A stretch of 64,000 nucleotides of DNA, taken from assembly GCA_903852495.1 (NCBI GenBank), contig CAINRC010000128.1:1-64000 (forward strand), read 5' to 3'. This DNA comes from an uncultured Geobacteraceae bacterium. GTDB lineage: Bacteria > Desulfobacterota > Desulfuromonadia > Geobacterales > Pseudopelobacteraceae. Shown here piece after piece: positions 6,392 to 16,500 of the stretch (its first letter is position 1; every line of letters starts with the position of its first letter). The notes under the pieces are model-generated. The model did not search any database. It had not been told where the DNA came from and worked only from the letters and a program-made list of their open reading frames with translations. The position numbers and the translations under genes are program-made.

Positions 6392-8932
6392 CTATTTGTA
6401 CTCGGGCATTTCGTCAAACTGCAGGTATTTGTAGATCTTATCCTTGTTCGGCTCAATCTTCTCGTTGTAGATTTTGAGGAATTCAGCCGGCTTCGGCAGA
6501 CGACCCAGAAGAGCAGTAACAGCACCCAGTTCGGCGGAACCGAGATACACCTTGGCGCCGTTACCGATACGATCATCAAAGTTACGTGTGGAGGTGGAGT
6601 ACATATTGACCCCATCCGGTACGCGGGCCTGATTACCCATGCAGAGAGAACAGCCGGCGATTTCAATACGAGCACCAAAGGCGCTGTACACCGAGAAGTA
6701 CGCCTCATCCTTGAGCTGCTGCTGATCCATACGGGTCGGCGGGCAGATCCAGGTACGAACTTCGGGGTTGAACTTCTGGCCGCGCCAGATCTCGGCGGCA
6801 GCACGGAAGTGACCGATGTTGGTCATGCAGGAACCGAGGAACACGTCCTCAATCTTGGTGCCGGCAACTTTGGAGAGCAGCTTGACATCATCCGGATCGT
6901 TCGGACAGGCCAGAATCGGCTCCTTGATGTCCTTCAGGTCAATTTCGATCACCGCTGCATACGTGGCAGTTTTGTCAGCCTTCAGCAGTGTCGGGTTTTT
7001 GAGCCATTTTTCCACATCCTTGATGCGGTTTTTCAGCGTAACAGCATCCTGGTACCCTTCGGCAATCATCTTCTTCATCAGGGCTACGTTGGATTTGAGA
7101 TATTTGGCAACCGACTTCTCGGACAGCTGAATGCAGCCGGCAGCAGCCGAACGCTCAGCAGCAGCATCGGTCAATTCAAATGCCTGCTCAACAGTCAGCT
7201 CCGGCAGACCTTCCATTTCAAGGATACGGCCATTGAATACGTTGACTTTGTTCTTCTTCGGTACGGTCAGCAGACCCTGCTTGATCGCCCAGTAGGGGAT
7301 GGCGTTAACCGCATCACGCAGGGTGATGCCCGGATTGAACTTCCCTTTGAAACGGACGAGCACGGATTCAGGCATATCCAGCGGCATGAAGCCCATGGCG
7401 CCGGCGAAAGCAACCAGGCCGGAACCGGCCGGGAAGGAGATGCCGATGGGGAAACGGGTGTGGGAGTCGCCGCCGGTACCGACCGTGTCGGGGAGCAGCA
7501 GACGGTTCAGCCAGGAGTGGATAACGCCGTCGCCGGGACGAAGGGCAACGCCGCCCCGCTCAGCGGTGAAGCCGGGCAGGTTTTTGTGCATCTTGACATC
7601 GGCAGGCTTGGGATAGGCAGCGGTATGACAGAACGACTGCATATACATGGGAGCCTGGAACTTGAGGCAGGCCAGTTCCTTCAGCTCATCGGCAGTCATG
7701 GGGCCGGTGGTATCCTGTGAGCCGACCGTGGTCATCTTCGGTTCGCAGGCGGTGCCGGGAAGAATACCGGTTACGCCGCAGGCAACGCCGACCATTTTCT
7801 GGGCCAGTGAAAAGCCCTGCTTGGCTTTCGGCTTCGGATTGACCGGCAGAGTGAATACGGTCGTCGGTTTGAGGCCGAGAACCTTGCGCGCCTTGTCGGT
7901 CACGGCACGGCCGATTATCAGCGGGATACGGCCGCCGGCGCGGAATTCATCCGCCACGGTGTTGGGGCTGATGGTGAACTTGGACAGCTCTTTTTTACCC
8001 TTCTCGTCGGTGATGACACCATTTTTAGTATCAATGATGATGACATCGCCGGTCTTCATGCCGGACACGTCAGCCTTGAGCGGCAGAGCACCGGAGTCCT
8101 GTGCGGTATTGAAGAAGATCGGGGCGATAACGCCGCCGATGATCACGCCGGCAGTTTTCTTGTTCGGAACGCAGGGGATCTCATCGCCGATTGCCCACAG
8201 CACGCTGTTGCAGGCCGATTTACGGGAAGAACCGGTACCGACCACATCGCCGACAAAGGCGACCTGATACCCTTCCTTGCGGAATTTGGCGATGGTGGCA
8301 AGACCGTCTTTAAAACGGGTTTTACCCATGGCCAGGGAGTGCAGCGGGATGTCGGGGCGGCTCCATGCATCGCCGGCGGGAGAGAAGTCATCGGTGTTGA
8401 TTTCGCCCTCAACCTTGTACACCTTAACCTTGATCGTTTCCGGCACGCCTTTGCGGTGGGTGAACCACTGGGCATCAGCCCACGATTTAAGAACCTTGGC
8501 AGCGGCGGCGTTTTTGCCGGTGGTGGCAAGTTTGGCGATTTCGTCAAACGCGTCATACACCAGCGTGATCCCGGAAAGGGCACAGGCGGCTTCGTCGCCG
8601 AGTTTTTTGTCTTTCAGGGCGGCGACCAGCGGTGCAACGTTGTAGCCGCCGATCATGGTACCGAGCATACGGATTGCTTCAACCGGTGTCACCAGCGGCG
8701 ACTTGATCTTACCGGAAACTACGCCGGCGAGAAATTCGGCTTTAACTTTTGCAGAGGGATCAACACCGGGAGAAACGCGGTCCTTGATCAGCCCGAGCAG
8801 AAAGGCTTCTTTCCCCTTGGGTGGTTTTACCAGCAATTTACAAAGGTCGGCGGTCTGTTCCGGGGTTATCGGAAGTGCGGGGATTCCCTGAGCCGCCCTC
8901 TCCTTTTCATGTGCAAGATACGCTTCAATCAT
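6392..8932 (-). CDS. acnB: Aconitate hydratase B
   Basis: An 846-residue [4Fe-4S] enzyme that interconverts citrate and isocitrate in the TCA cycle. The N-terminus MIEAYLAHEKERAAQGIPAL is typical of AcnB, followed by the HEAT-like and swivel domains (GDVVGTGSSRKSACNSVLWA) and then the catalytic domains with GGDSHTRFPIGISFPAGSG and cluster cysteines in LGSCMTN and CSLCMGNQ. Length matches AcnB (about 850-865). The start at 8932 has an AAGGAGG site; the frame extends further upstream but without family similarity. It has its own promoter at 9007-9036 and terminator at 6324-6369. The upstream M48 gene ends at 9131, so some readthrough is possible. Confidence 0.97.
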   Translation of the reverse strand: MIEAYLAHEKERAAQGIPALPITPEQTADLCKLLVKPPKGKEAFLLGLIKDRVSPGVDPSAKVKAEFLAGVVSGKIKSPLVTPVEAIRMLGTMIGGYNVAPLVAALKDKKLGDEAACALSGITLVYDAFDEIAKLATTGKNAAAAKVLKSWADAQWFTHRKGVPETIKVKVYKVEGEINTDDFSPAGDAWSRPDIPLHSLAMGKTRFKDGLATIAKFRKEGYQVAFVGDVVGTGSSRKSACNSVLWAIGDEIPCVPNKKTAGVIIGGVIAPIFFNTAQDSGALPLKADVSGMKTGDVIIIDTKNGVITDEKGKKELSKFTISPNTVADEFRAGGRIPLIIGRAVTDKARKVLGLKPTTVFTLPVNPKPKAKQGFSLAQKMVGVACGVTGILPGTACEPKMTTVGSQDTTGPMTADELKELACLKFQAPMYMQSFCHTAAYPKPADVKMHKNLPGFTAERGGVALRPGDGVIHSWLNRLLLPDTVGTGGDSHTRFPIGISFPAGSGLVAFAGAMGFMPLDMPESVLVRFKGKFNPGITLRDAVNAIPYWAIKQGLLTVPKKNKVNVFNGRILEMEGLPELTVEQAFELTDAAAERSAAAGCIQLSEKSVAKYLKSNVALMKKMIAEGYQDAVTLKNRIKDVEKWLKNPTLLKADKTATYAAVIEIDLKDIKEPILACPNDPDDVKLLSKVAGTKIEDVFLGSCMTNIGHFRAAAEIWRGQKFNPEVRTWICPPTRMDQQQLKDEAYFSVYSAFGARIEIAGCSLCMGNQARVPDGVNMYSTSTRNFDDRIGNGAKVYLGSAELGAVTALLGRLPKPAEFLKIYNEKIEPNKDKIYKYLQFDEMPEYK

Positions 8933-9006
8933 ACTGTACGTCCTCCTTCGTGGGGTATATGCTTCGGATAAATATGTAATCTGATGAACGGTGATAAATC
9001 GCATAC

Positions 9007-9036
9007 TGTATACACGTTTCAGAAAGAACTTGTCAA
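9007..9036 (-). promoter_or_regulatory. Sigma-70-type promoter of acnB
   Basis: On the minus strand, TTGACA (9036-9031) is followed after 18 bases by TATACA (9012-9007), close to the consensus -35 and -10 boxes. Transcription would start near 9000, leaving a leader of about 70 bases before the acnB ATG. Confidence 0.65.
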
Positions 9037-9130
9037 ATGATAATTGAACGGAATCAGCCACTTCAGCAAACAATTCCGGGTGTATAAAATCCCCTGTTTG
9101 GAGCAACTTACCTCACCGGGCCGCTGCCTG

Positions 9131-10003
9131 TTATCTTGCCTTTACCGTCTTGGAAAACCGCTCCGGCACGCGCGCCAACGTCCCGTAATCAGGATAATTC
9201 AGCAATTGGGTCTGGAGCCGGGCAATCCGCTCTGACAGTGGCGGATGGGTGGAGAACCACGACCCTTTCTTATTCGCACTGGATGCTTCCAGTTTTTGCA
9301 GCTTTTCCAGCACACGGATCAGGGCTGACGGATCGTAACCGGTGCGATAGGTCGTTTCCATCGCCGCCAGATCCGCTTCAAATTCCATCTCCTTATCAAG
9401 TCCCTTATCAAACAGAACCGCCTGCATATCGCCAATCGCCGAAGCAAACATTTTCCCCTTATTACCGCCCACACTCGCAGCGGTAACGGAGCCGACCCCC
9501 TGGAAGAACTGGGCTCGCTGGGTACTCTTCAGCGCATGCTTCGCCGCCACGTGTCCCACTTCATGAGCCAGTACGGCAGCCAGTTCGGCCTCGTTGTCCA
9601 GAATGGAAACCAGAGCGCGACTGACAAACACCACCCCTCCCGGAACGGCAAAAGCATTCTGTACCGGGCTGTCCAGCACGGCAAACTGGTACGGAATCGT
9701 CGCTCTCTTGCTGTTTTCGGCAACCGCACTCCCCACCAGATTAACATACTTCTGCAGCGCCTCATTTTTCACCGGGTTGCCGAAACGCTGCAGCCCCTCC
9801 AGTGCCAACCCCTCTCCAATAACCCGCTCGGTCGGGTAGTCAATCTCCTGCGAGCTGGACAGAATCTGGGTCGCCCCGGACAGTATCTGCCCCTCTTTTG
9901 AATCCGGCTTGAGGACCTCCTGCAATACGTCAAAAAAACCGGCAGAGGCAGACGTTGCAGAAAGGGAGAATACCAGCAGTGACACTATGATTGGATTTCT
10001 CAT
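9131..10003 (-). CDS. M48-family metalloprotease, BepA/LoiP-like, exported
   Basis: A 290-residue zinc protease with an N-terminal signal peptide (MRNPIIVSLLVFSLSATSAS, cleavage likely near SAG). The catalytic motif HEVGH is at residues 147-151 (His147, Glu148, His151) and the third zinc ligand lies in EFEADLAAMETT (Glu209). The conserved NAFAVPGGVVFVS segment precedes the active site, as in periplasmic BepA, LoiP and Oma1-type peptidases. It lacks the C-terminal TPR of BepA. Its ATG overlaps the SH3b gene stop (ATGA), so it is translationally coupled as the last gene of the five-gene locus. A role in envelope quality control, or in processing a partner from this locus, is inferred. Confidence 0.93.
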   Translation of the reverse strand: MRNPIIVSLLVFSLSATSASAGFFDVLQEVLKPDSKEGQILSGATQILSSSQEIDYPTERVIGEGLALEGLQRFGNPVKNEALQKYVNLVGSAVAENSKRATIPYQFAVLDSPVQNAFAVPGGVVFVSRALVSILDNEAELAAVLAHEVGHVAAKHALKSTQRAQFFQGVGSVTAASVGGNKGKMFASAIGDMQAVLFDKGLDKEMEFEADLAAMETTYRTGYDPSALIRVLEKLQKLEASSANKKGSWFSTHPPLSERIARLQTQLLNYPDYGTLARVPERFSKTVKAR

Positions 10004-10530
10004 TTGCCACCTCCCTGAACCGTAGCATATTCGCCGATCCGTCCCTCTGTCAGAAACGCTTTCAGCTCCCTGTCGCTGACTTTTCGAGACAGTATGAGAT
10101 CAAGGGACTTTTTGTACACTTCCGGAGTGCCGCGATCCTTGGCGTATCGTGCCGCCTCGGGTGAAAGGCCGCGGATACTGCGGGCACTGTCGGCCTTGGC
10201 CGTGGTGATCTGGCTCTTCTGCAGGCTTTCGCCGAAGATTCCCCCCTCCCCGCCGCTGACCTCTGCTGCAGGCGGAGTGTCGGAAATTTTCCCCGCATAC
10301 ACCCACCCCTCTTTGCCGGCCGCCGTCCTGACCTTCAGCCAGCGCCCACCCGCCTCAACAACCGTAACCTCCGTACCAACCGGCACATCAGCCACATTCC
10401 GGGATGCGGCCGAGGCCTCGGCCTTAAGGCTTGTGCCGTCACTGGACACCCAGCGGGTTTCATCCGCCAGTGCCATTGACGCAGACAGCACCAGCGCCGC
10501 TACGACAATTTTTATTCCTGAACTGTTCAT
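10000..10530 (-). CDS. Exported SH3b-domain protein
   Basis: A 176-residue protein with a signal peptide (VVAALVLSASMALA, then DETRW). Residues about 27-85 form a bacterial SH3 domain (SLKAEASAASRNVADVPVGT, then VVEAGGRWLKVRTAAGKEGWV). The C-terminal part is helical, about residues 105-170, with RGLSPEAARYAKDRG and ELKAFLTEGRIGEYATVQGG; I do not recognise a family for it. An AAGGAGG site lies before the ATG. It begins 21 bases after the CHAT gene and overlaps the M48 gene start by 4 bases. SH3b domains often bind peptidoglycan or partner proteins, so an adaptor role between the CHAT protein and the protease is possible but unproven. Confidence 0.88.
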   Translation of the reverse strand: MNSSGIKIVVAALVLSASMALADETRWVSSDGTSLKAEASAASRNVADVPVGTEVTVVEAGGRWLKVRTAAGKEGWVYAGKISDTPPAAEVSGGEGGIFGESLQKSQITTAKADSARSIRGLSPEAARYAKDRGTPEVYKKSLDLILSRKVSDRELKAFLTEGRIGEYATVQGGGK

Positions 10531-10551
10531 GCTATACCTCCTTACCTGCTG

Positions 10552-13500
10552 TTATAAATAATCGCCAGTCAACACAAATGCTCCCCAGTAGCCGGGATGC
10601 GGATAGCGGCTTTTCACCTGCTGCATGGCCCGGGAAAGACTTTCGGCTTTGCCGTACTGCAGATAGCTGCGGTAAAACTGCTTCATCATGATTGCGGTGG
10701 AAACATCGCTGACACGCCACAGGCTGGACATCAGCGAATGGGTGCCGGCAAACACGAAAGCGCGGTTCATGCCGACCACATCGTCACCGCTGCGGATATC
10801 TCCCAAACCGGTCTGACAGGCGCTCAGCACCACAAGATCAGCCCTGATGTCCAGCCCGTAAATTTCATCCGCCTGCAGCCTGCCGTCATACTTGCTGTCC
10901 CGGGCCAGCCGGATCGCCGAAAAGAGCGGATTAACCGGATCGAACTCTCCATGGGAAGCGATGTGTATGATACCGAATTCACTGATATGTTCACGGACCC
11001 AACCCTCCGTCGCCCGTGCTCGGGTCAGCGTCGTCACATTCGGATAGTTCCACTTCAGGGTTCCGGCTTCGCGCTCGGCAAAGGGGAGATCAAGACTCGC
11101 ATTGCCAAGATCCGGGTTACCGATGGCCAGTATATGGAGTTTTTTACCGGCACCGCGTCGGGCCAGCGTATATTTCAGTACCGATGCCGCCGGGAGATAA
11201 AACAGCTGCTGTCGATCGATCAGATAATCCCGCCCGTCACTTAAGGTGGCAAAGGACAGATAATGAAGGGAACCGTGCGGAACTATGCCGACCGCACGGA
11301 TTGCGTTGCTGCCCGCCAACGGTCCGGCTACCAGCAGATCATACAGCTCGCGTGACTGCTTTTCAAGCGGCTCAAGATTCTGCAGCATCCGGCGGTATGA
11401 GGCAATTTTCGCCGAAAGTTCCCTGGCCGGAATAGTCTGCACCGTAACCGATGCCCGGTCACGCTCGATCTTCCAGCAGAGCAGCCGGTCCGGCAGCTGA
11501 TAATAGGACAGCAGAACAACCCCCGGTTCCAGGATTGATCGCACATCAGCAAGGGTGGTCGGGTTGACCTTCACCAACGCCAGCAGTTCCGGCTTTATTC
11601 GTTCAATTTCAATCAGCAGGTCCTGGTACTCGCCCCGCAGCTTTTCAAGAGCTTTGCCGTACCGTACTCTGGCTGCGGGATCCGCCGCCTGAACCGCCAG
11701 ATTTTCCTGCTCGAATATCTGTTCCTTAAGCCGGTTCTGCCGGTCGTACAGTTCCTGATCAACGCTCCCCGACAGCGACAGCCGCTGACGACCGAGAATA
11801 TCGATCAGGTTGCGGGAGCGGGAACGCTCCGCCACGGCAAACGCTTCATCACTCCGCTGCAGATCCACCAGCAGGCCGACCAGCCCGGAATACACGTCCA
11901 TCTTGTCCGCAAGAAAACCATCCTTCAACTGGTCGAGCCGTATTTCGGCGCGCAACCCTTCGACCGTTTCCAGCGCCTGCTGAAACGAAAGAACGGCACC
12001 GGCCGTATCCCCTGCGTTTTTCTGCAGTCTGGCAAGTCCGGACAGCGCCCGCCAGCGGACCTCCCGCAGCAGCAGAGCATCGGCACTTTCAAGGGCCCGG
12101 CGGTAACTTCCTTCAGCAGCAGCCGCCTGTTTCAAGGCCGATTCCGCATCGCCACGGGCAAGATCAATCTTGGCGAGATTAACCCTGTCACCGATGTCAG
12201 ATGCCATAACGGCCGCCTCGGACAGCAGCTGCAGGGCAGCAGCGGCATCCCCCATCTTCAGGCGGGTCTGCCCCAGGTTGCGCAGATCATAGGCCATGGC
12301 CCAGCGGGAGCCGAGTGTGCGGTCAATGGCAAGCGCCTTGTTCAGCGCTTCCAGCGCCTCGGCATACGCCCCGGATTCACGATGAACCAGGCCGATATTA
12401 TTGAGCGTCGTCGCCACTTCATCACGCCGGACCGCCAGTTTTTCGGCTCGCTCCAGCGCCCCCCGCAATTCCAGCAGAGCCCGTTTGTTATCTCCCAGCG
12501 TCCACCAGATCAGGCCGCCGCTGTTTTTTGCCATAACCTGCTCAAGCGGCCATTTTTCCGCCAGGGCACTTTTTTCAACCTGTTCGCGCAGATCGAACGC
12601 TTCCTGATAGCGCCCCTGAAACCAGGCGTTGTTGGCCTGTTCCAGCACTATCCGCATTTTTGTGCGGAGAGAGCGGTCACCGACCTTTGCCAGCGCTTCG
12701 CTGTACAACCGGTCCGCCGCGATAAAATTGCCGAGCAGACGCTGACAGCGTCCCCGCTCCAGAACTGTTTCGGCCTCCAGCGAAGCGTTACCGATCCGCG
12801 CGAACAGCTCCCCTGCCCTGGCATACTGCTGCTCGGCAGCAGCGTAGCGGTTGAGACGCAGATCAAGAATCCGGCCAAGGTTCCGGTACTGCTCCGCCAG
12901 TCCGGCGTCATCCATCAAGGTCCGCTGTAACCCGGCCGATTCCTCGAACAGAGCCTGAGCAGCACTGAAATTGACCGAGTTTTCCATCACCACGCCAAAA
13001 TCCGCCAGTCCGGCCGCCTGCTCCTTTACCATACCGAGATCGGCAAAAATGCCCACCCCCTCCTTCAGCGAAATAGCGGCCTCGGAAAACCGCTCACCGT
13101 TCCCCTGCAGCAGACCAAGGCGCACCAGAGCATCGGCATGCTCCGATGAATACGGCTTTTCTTTGGCAAGACCTGCCACCAGTGCAGCGGCGTGCCGGAG
13201 CGCACGTTCCGTAAACCCGGCTGCATAGGCACTTTCCCGGGCATAGCGGTGCAGCTGACTCCCCTGTTTTGCCAGGGAGGGATTTTCCCCGACAATCACC
13301 AGCGCATTCTCAAACAGTGAGAGCGCCCTCCGGTAGGAACCGGCGTTGTGGGCCAGCACGCCGGCGCGGCCGTATTCAACGAAGCGGCGTTTGCCAAGCT
13401 CCGCCGCCCCCGCCGCATCAAGCCCCCAGTCGCCAAGCAGGAGCCAGCCCGGCGGCAGTTTAGCACGGGCATCACCAAGCGACTGCCGTGCGTACGCCTC

Positions 13501-16500
13501 GGCAAACGGCTTTGAGTCCCCCGGTGCGCCGCCCGCCACAAGGAGGGACGGCACGCCAAGCAAGGTGCTCAGATGCCCCAGACTGTAAAAGTGGCGCGGA
13601 CCGGCATTCGGCGCCACAAGGAGGGCAAGATTCTCTCCGGCGGCAAGTTCAAAGAAGGGGTGACGCAGTTTCTTTTCATCCTCCCACAATGGCAGCGCGG
13701 AGCCCCCCTCTCCCGGAGCGGACGGCACCTGCGGCAGCAGCCCGGCTCCCGCCGGCAGCACCACTGTATGGGCGTCCGGAAGCTGCTCGTCCAGCCGGGT
13801 TGCGGGCAGGAGTGAGAACGGTTCACCGCTCTGCCACCACCCGCCCGGATCAAGAATCCGGCGGCGGAACGGCTTGCGCAGTGACACCGACTGCACCAGA
13901 TGGCTGGCGCTCAGCCCCCAGCTGACCACCGGAGCGGTGCTGAAACGATACGGGTCCTCATAGGCGGCAAGCACCGGCGGAGAGACGGAAAGCCGGGCGT
14001 CAAGGGTCGCACGGTCAACGATCTCAGCGGTGACTCCCCCCTTGGCAACGATCGTAAACAGGAGCCAGCGGGAACCATCCAGCGGCATGAAACGGAGCAG
14101 CGTTTTCCCCGAAAGATTTTCCTGAACGTCGATCGCCTCCACCGGCAGCGGTGAAATGAGGCGGCAGAACCGCCCCCCCTTCCCGGCGGCACACTCCCGG
14201 TTAGTCGCCGTCTGAACCGTGTTCAGCCGCTGTCTGGCCGCTGTGACAGCATCCGGAGAGGTAGATGACCGGGACAGCCGGCTCAATTCAGCCGAAGCCG
14301 CCGCCAGCCGCAGTGCAGACTCTCCCCCACCCCCATAGAACGGGGGGAGTCGTTCAAGTTTAGCTCCCAACAAATCGTCAACGCCCCCCTGTTCCTGACG
14401 GATGCGCAGCAGCAGATACTCTTTGTCGGCCACCGAAGCTGCGGCAGCTGCGGCGCGCAGCCGGTCGATCTCTGCCAGGCGGGGCGCCGCAGCCTGAAAC
14501 AGTCCGGTTACCGCCGGGTCATCCAGACCAAGCGCCCCCCGACCGAGCAGCTGAATCCGTTCCAGCTCGCTCAACCGCTCCAGCAGGGCAAAAGATTGTT
14601 CCGGGTCGGCAGCGGCAACTTTTTCAAGGTGAGGAGCAAAACGTTCCACCAGTTCCCCCGGCTGCAGGTCATATTCGGTCAGGGGGAGCTGGCCGAGCAC
14701 ACCGAGCGCCTCGTCATAGCGACCAAGGGATGCAAGCGCACGCCATTCGAAGGAGTATGCTGCCCCGGTGCGGGCCTCCTCCAGTGCGGCACTGCGCGCC
14801 TCCCGCGCTGAATCGTCGTAGCCGAGGGTCGCAAGAACTGCGGCGCGGTTGAGCCGGGCCGCCGCACGCAGCCGCCGCTGCTGCTGACGCAGTTCACCGT
14901 TGCCGCTGTCAGCAGGCACCAACAGCGCCCTGTCCCACTGTTCCAGCGCTTTATACATCAGCACCTGACGACCGGCACCTTCTGCTGCAGCCATCGCCAG
15001 ACGGTCAAGCAGTACCCCTGCATCATTGTGATAACGGCTGTAGGCCAGCGGCGGCAGTGCGGCACGGAATCGCCCCGCCAGCCGGGACACCCGTGCTTCC
15101 AGCTCAAGGAAATCCGCGCTGACAGCCGAATCCCCGCCGTTCTCCAGCAGCTGCCCCCAGTTGACCAGGTTGAGCATGGCGCTGACCGGGTTCTCTGCCT
15201 GCAGCGAAAGAAGAGTGGAGCGCCTGAAAGCGGACGCCGACTCCCGCTGGTCACCCAGCGCATGGGCAACATGGGCGGTGCGGTGTGCCAGCAGTCCGAC
15301 ACCGTACAGATCGGCCGGGCTGACTTTGGCGGCGTCGGCCGGATACTGCTGCAGCCGCTGGTTGAGGATAACGGCCGCAGCCGCCGGGTCACCCAGCTCG
15401 GCGTAGATGCGGGCCAGATACATTTCAGCCAGCCGTTTTTCCTGATCGGCGGAGAAACCAAAGGCGGCAGAGGTTGCACCCCCTTTGTCCAGAGCGATAT
15501 TCAGCGAAATTTCCAGTAGGCCCCCGCTCCGTGCCGCCCCTTTTTTTGAGGCGGGCGGATGGGTAACAAGCAGCGTCAGCAGTTCAGTAAAGCCATCACG
15601 GCTGACACCCAGCAGGCGCCGCTGTTCCTCGCCGGAAGCGGCATGGGCCTCCCGGTAGGCGGCGATACTGGCCGAGCGGCGATTGGAGGCGAGATTGCCG
15701 GTGAAGCCAAGCCCCCGGTTCAAATTATACGCGGCATCAAACTGTTCCCGTGCGGCGCTGAAACGATCCGCTTCCAGATATGCCAGGCCGAGGCGGTCGT
15801 GAATCTCCGCCGTTGTTTCCACCAGGCGCGGTACGGCATCAAGCTCCCGTTCCACCGCAGCACTCATACCGCCCAGTTCCGCAGCGCTTTTACCGGCATC
15901 CTTTTGCCATGATGCGGCTGAGGCCAGCAGGGAGCGCTGCCGTTCCAGCAGGGTGCGCAGCGCCGTATCAAACCGGCTCCAGGATGCTGACGGCGGTGCG
16001 TCCGGCGGTGCACTCCCCAGCCGTTCCAGTTCAGCGGTTATGGCCTGCTGTTCCGCCAGCGCAGCGCCAGCGGCGCGGCTGGAGTCCGCAGCGGAAAACA
16101 GCCGTTCCACAACCCGCCGCGTCAAACGGCCGAACAGCTCCAGCGGGCGGGCCGGATTCAGACGCCCCTCCGCCACCGCAAGCGCCCGGAGATAGCCGGA
16201 GATCGGTGCTTCCTTTTCGTGCATCTGGAACGCAACGGCGGCATAGCGCTGCTGAAAGATCAGTTCCGTATCCGGATTGTCAAAGGGGATCTTTGCCGCC
16301 AGCCGCTGACCGTAGAACTTCCAGGCGGTCCCCTTGCTGCCGAGCAGAAATGAGATATTGCCGATGTTCAGGTCAAGGTTGGCGCGGTTTTCCGGCTGCT
16401 CCAGCGGCCGGTTGAGCAGCCAGGCACGGCGGTAGTGGGCGAGCGCCCGCTCCAGACCGCCCCGTTCGCCGTACACGGTTTCGGCAATTTCAGCCAGATA

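Noticed and set aside
6809-7720. 303-codon plus-strand open frame inside acnB
   Set aside because: Antisense to the conserved catalytic region of aconitase B, with no ribosome-binding site or family match.
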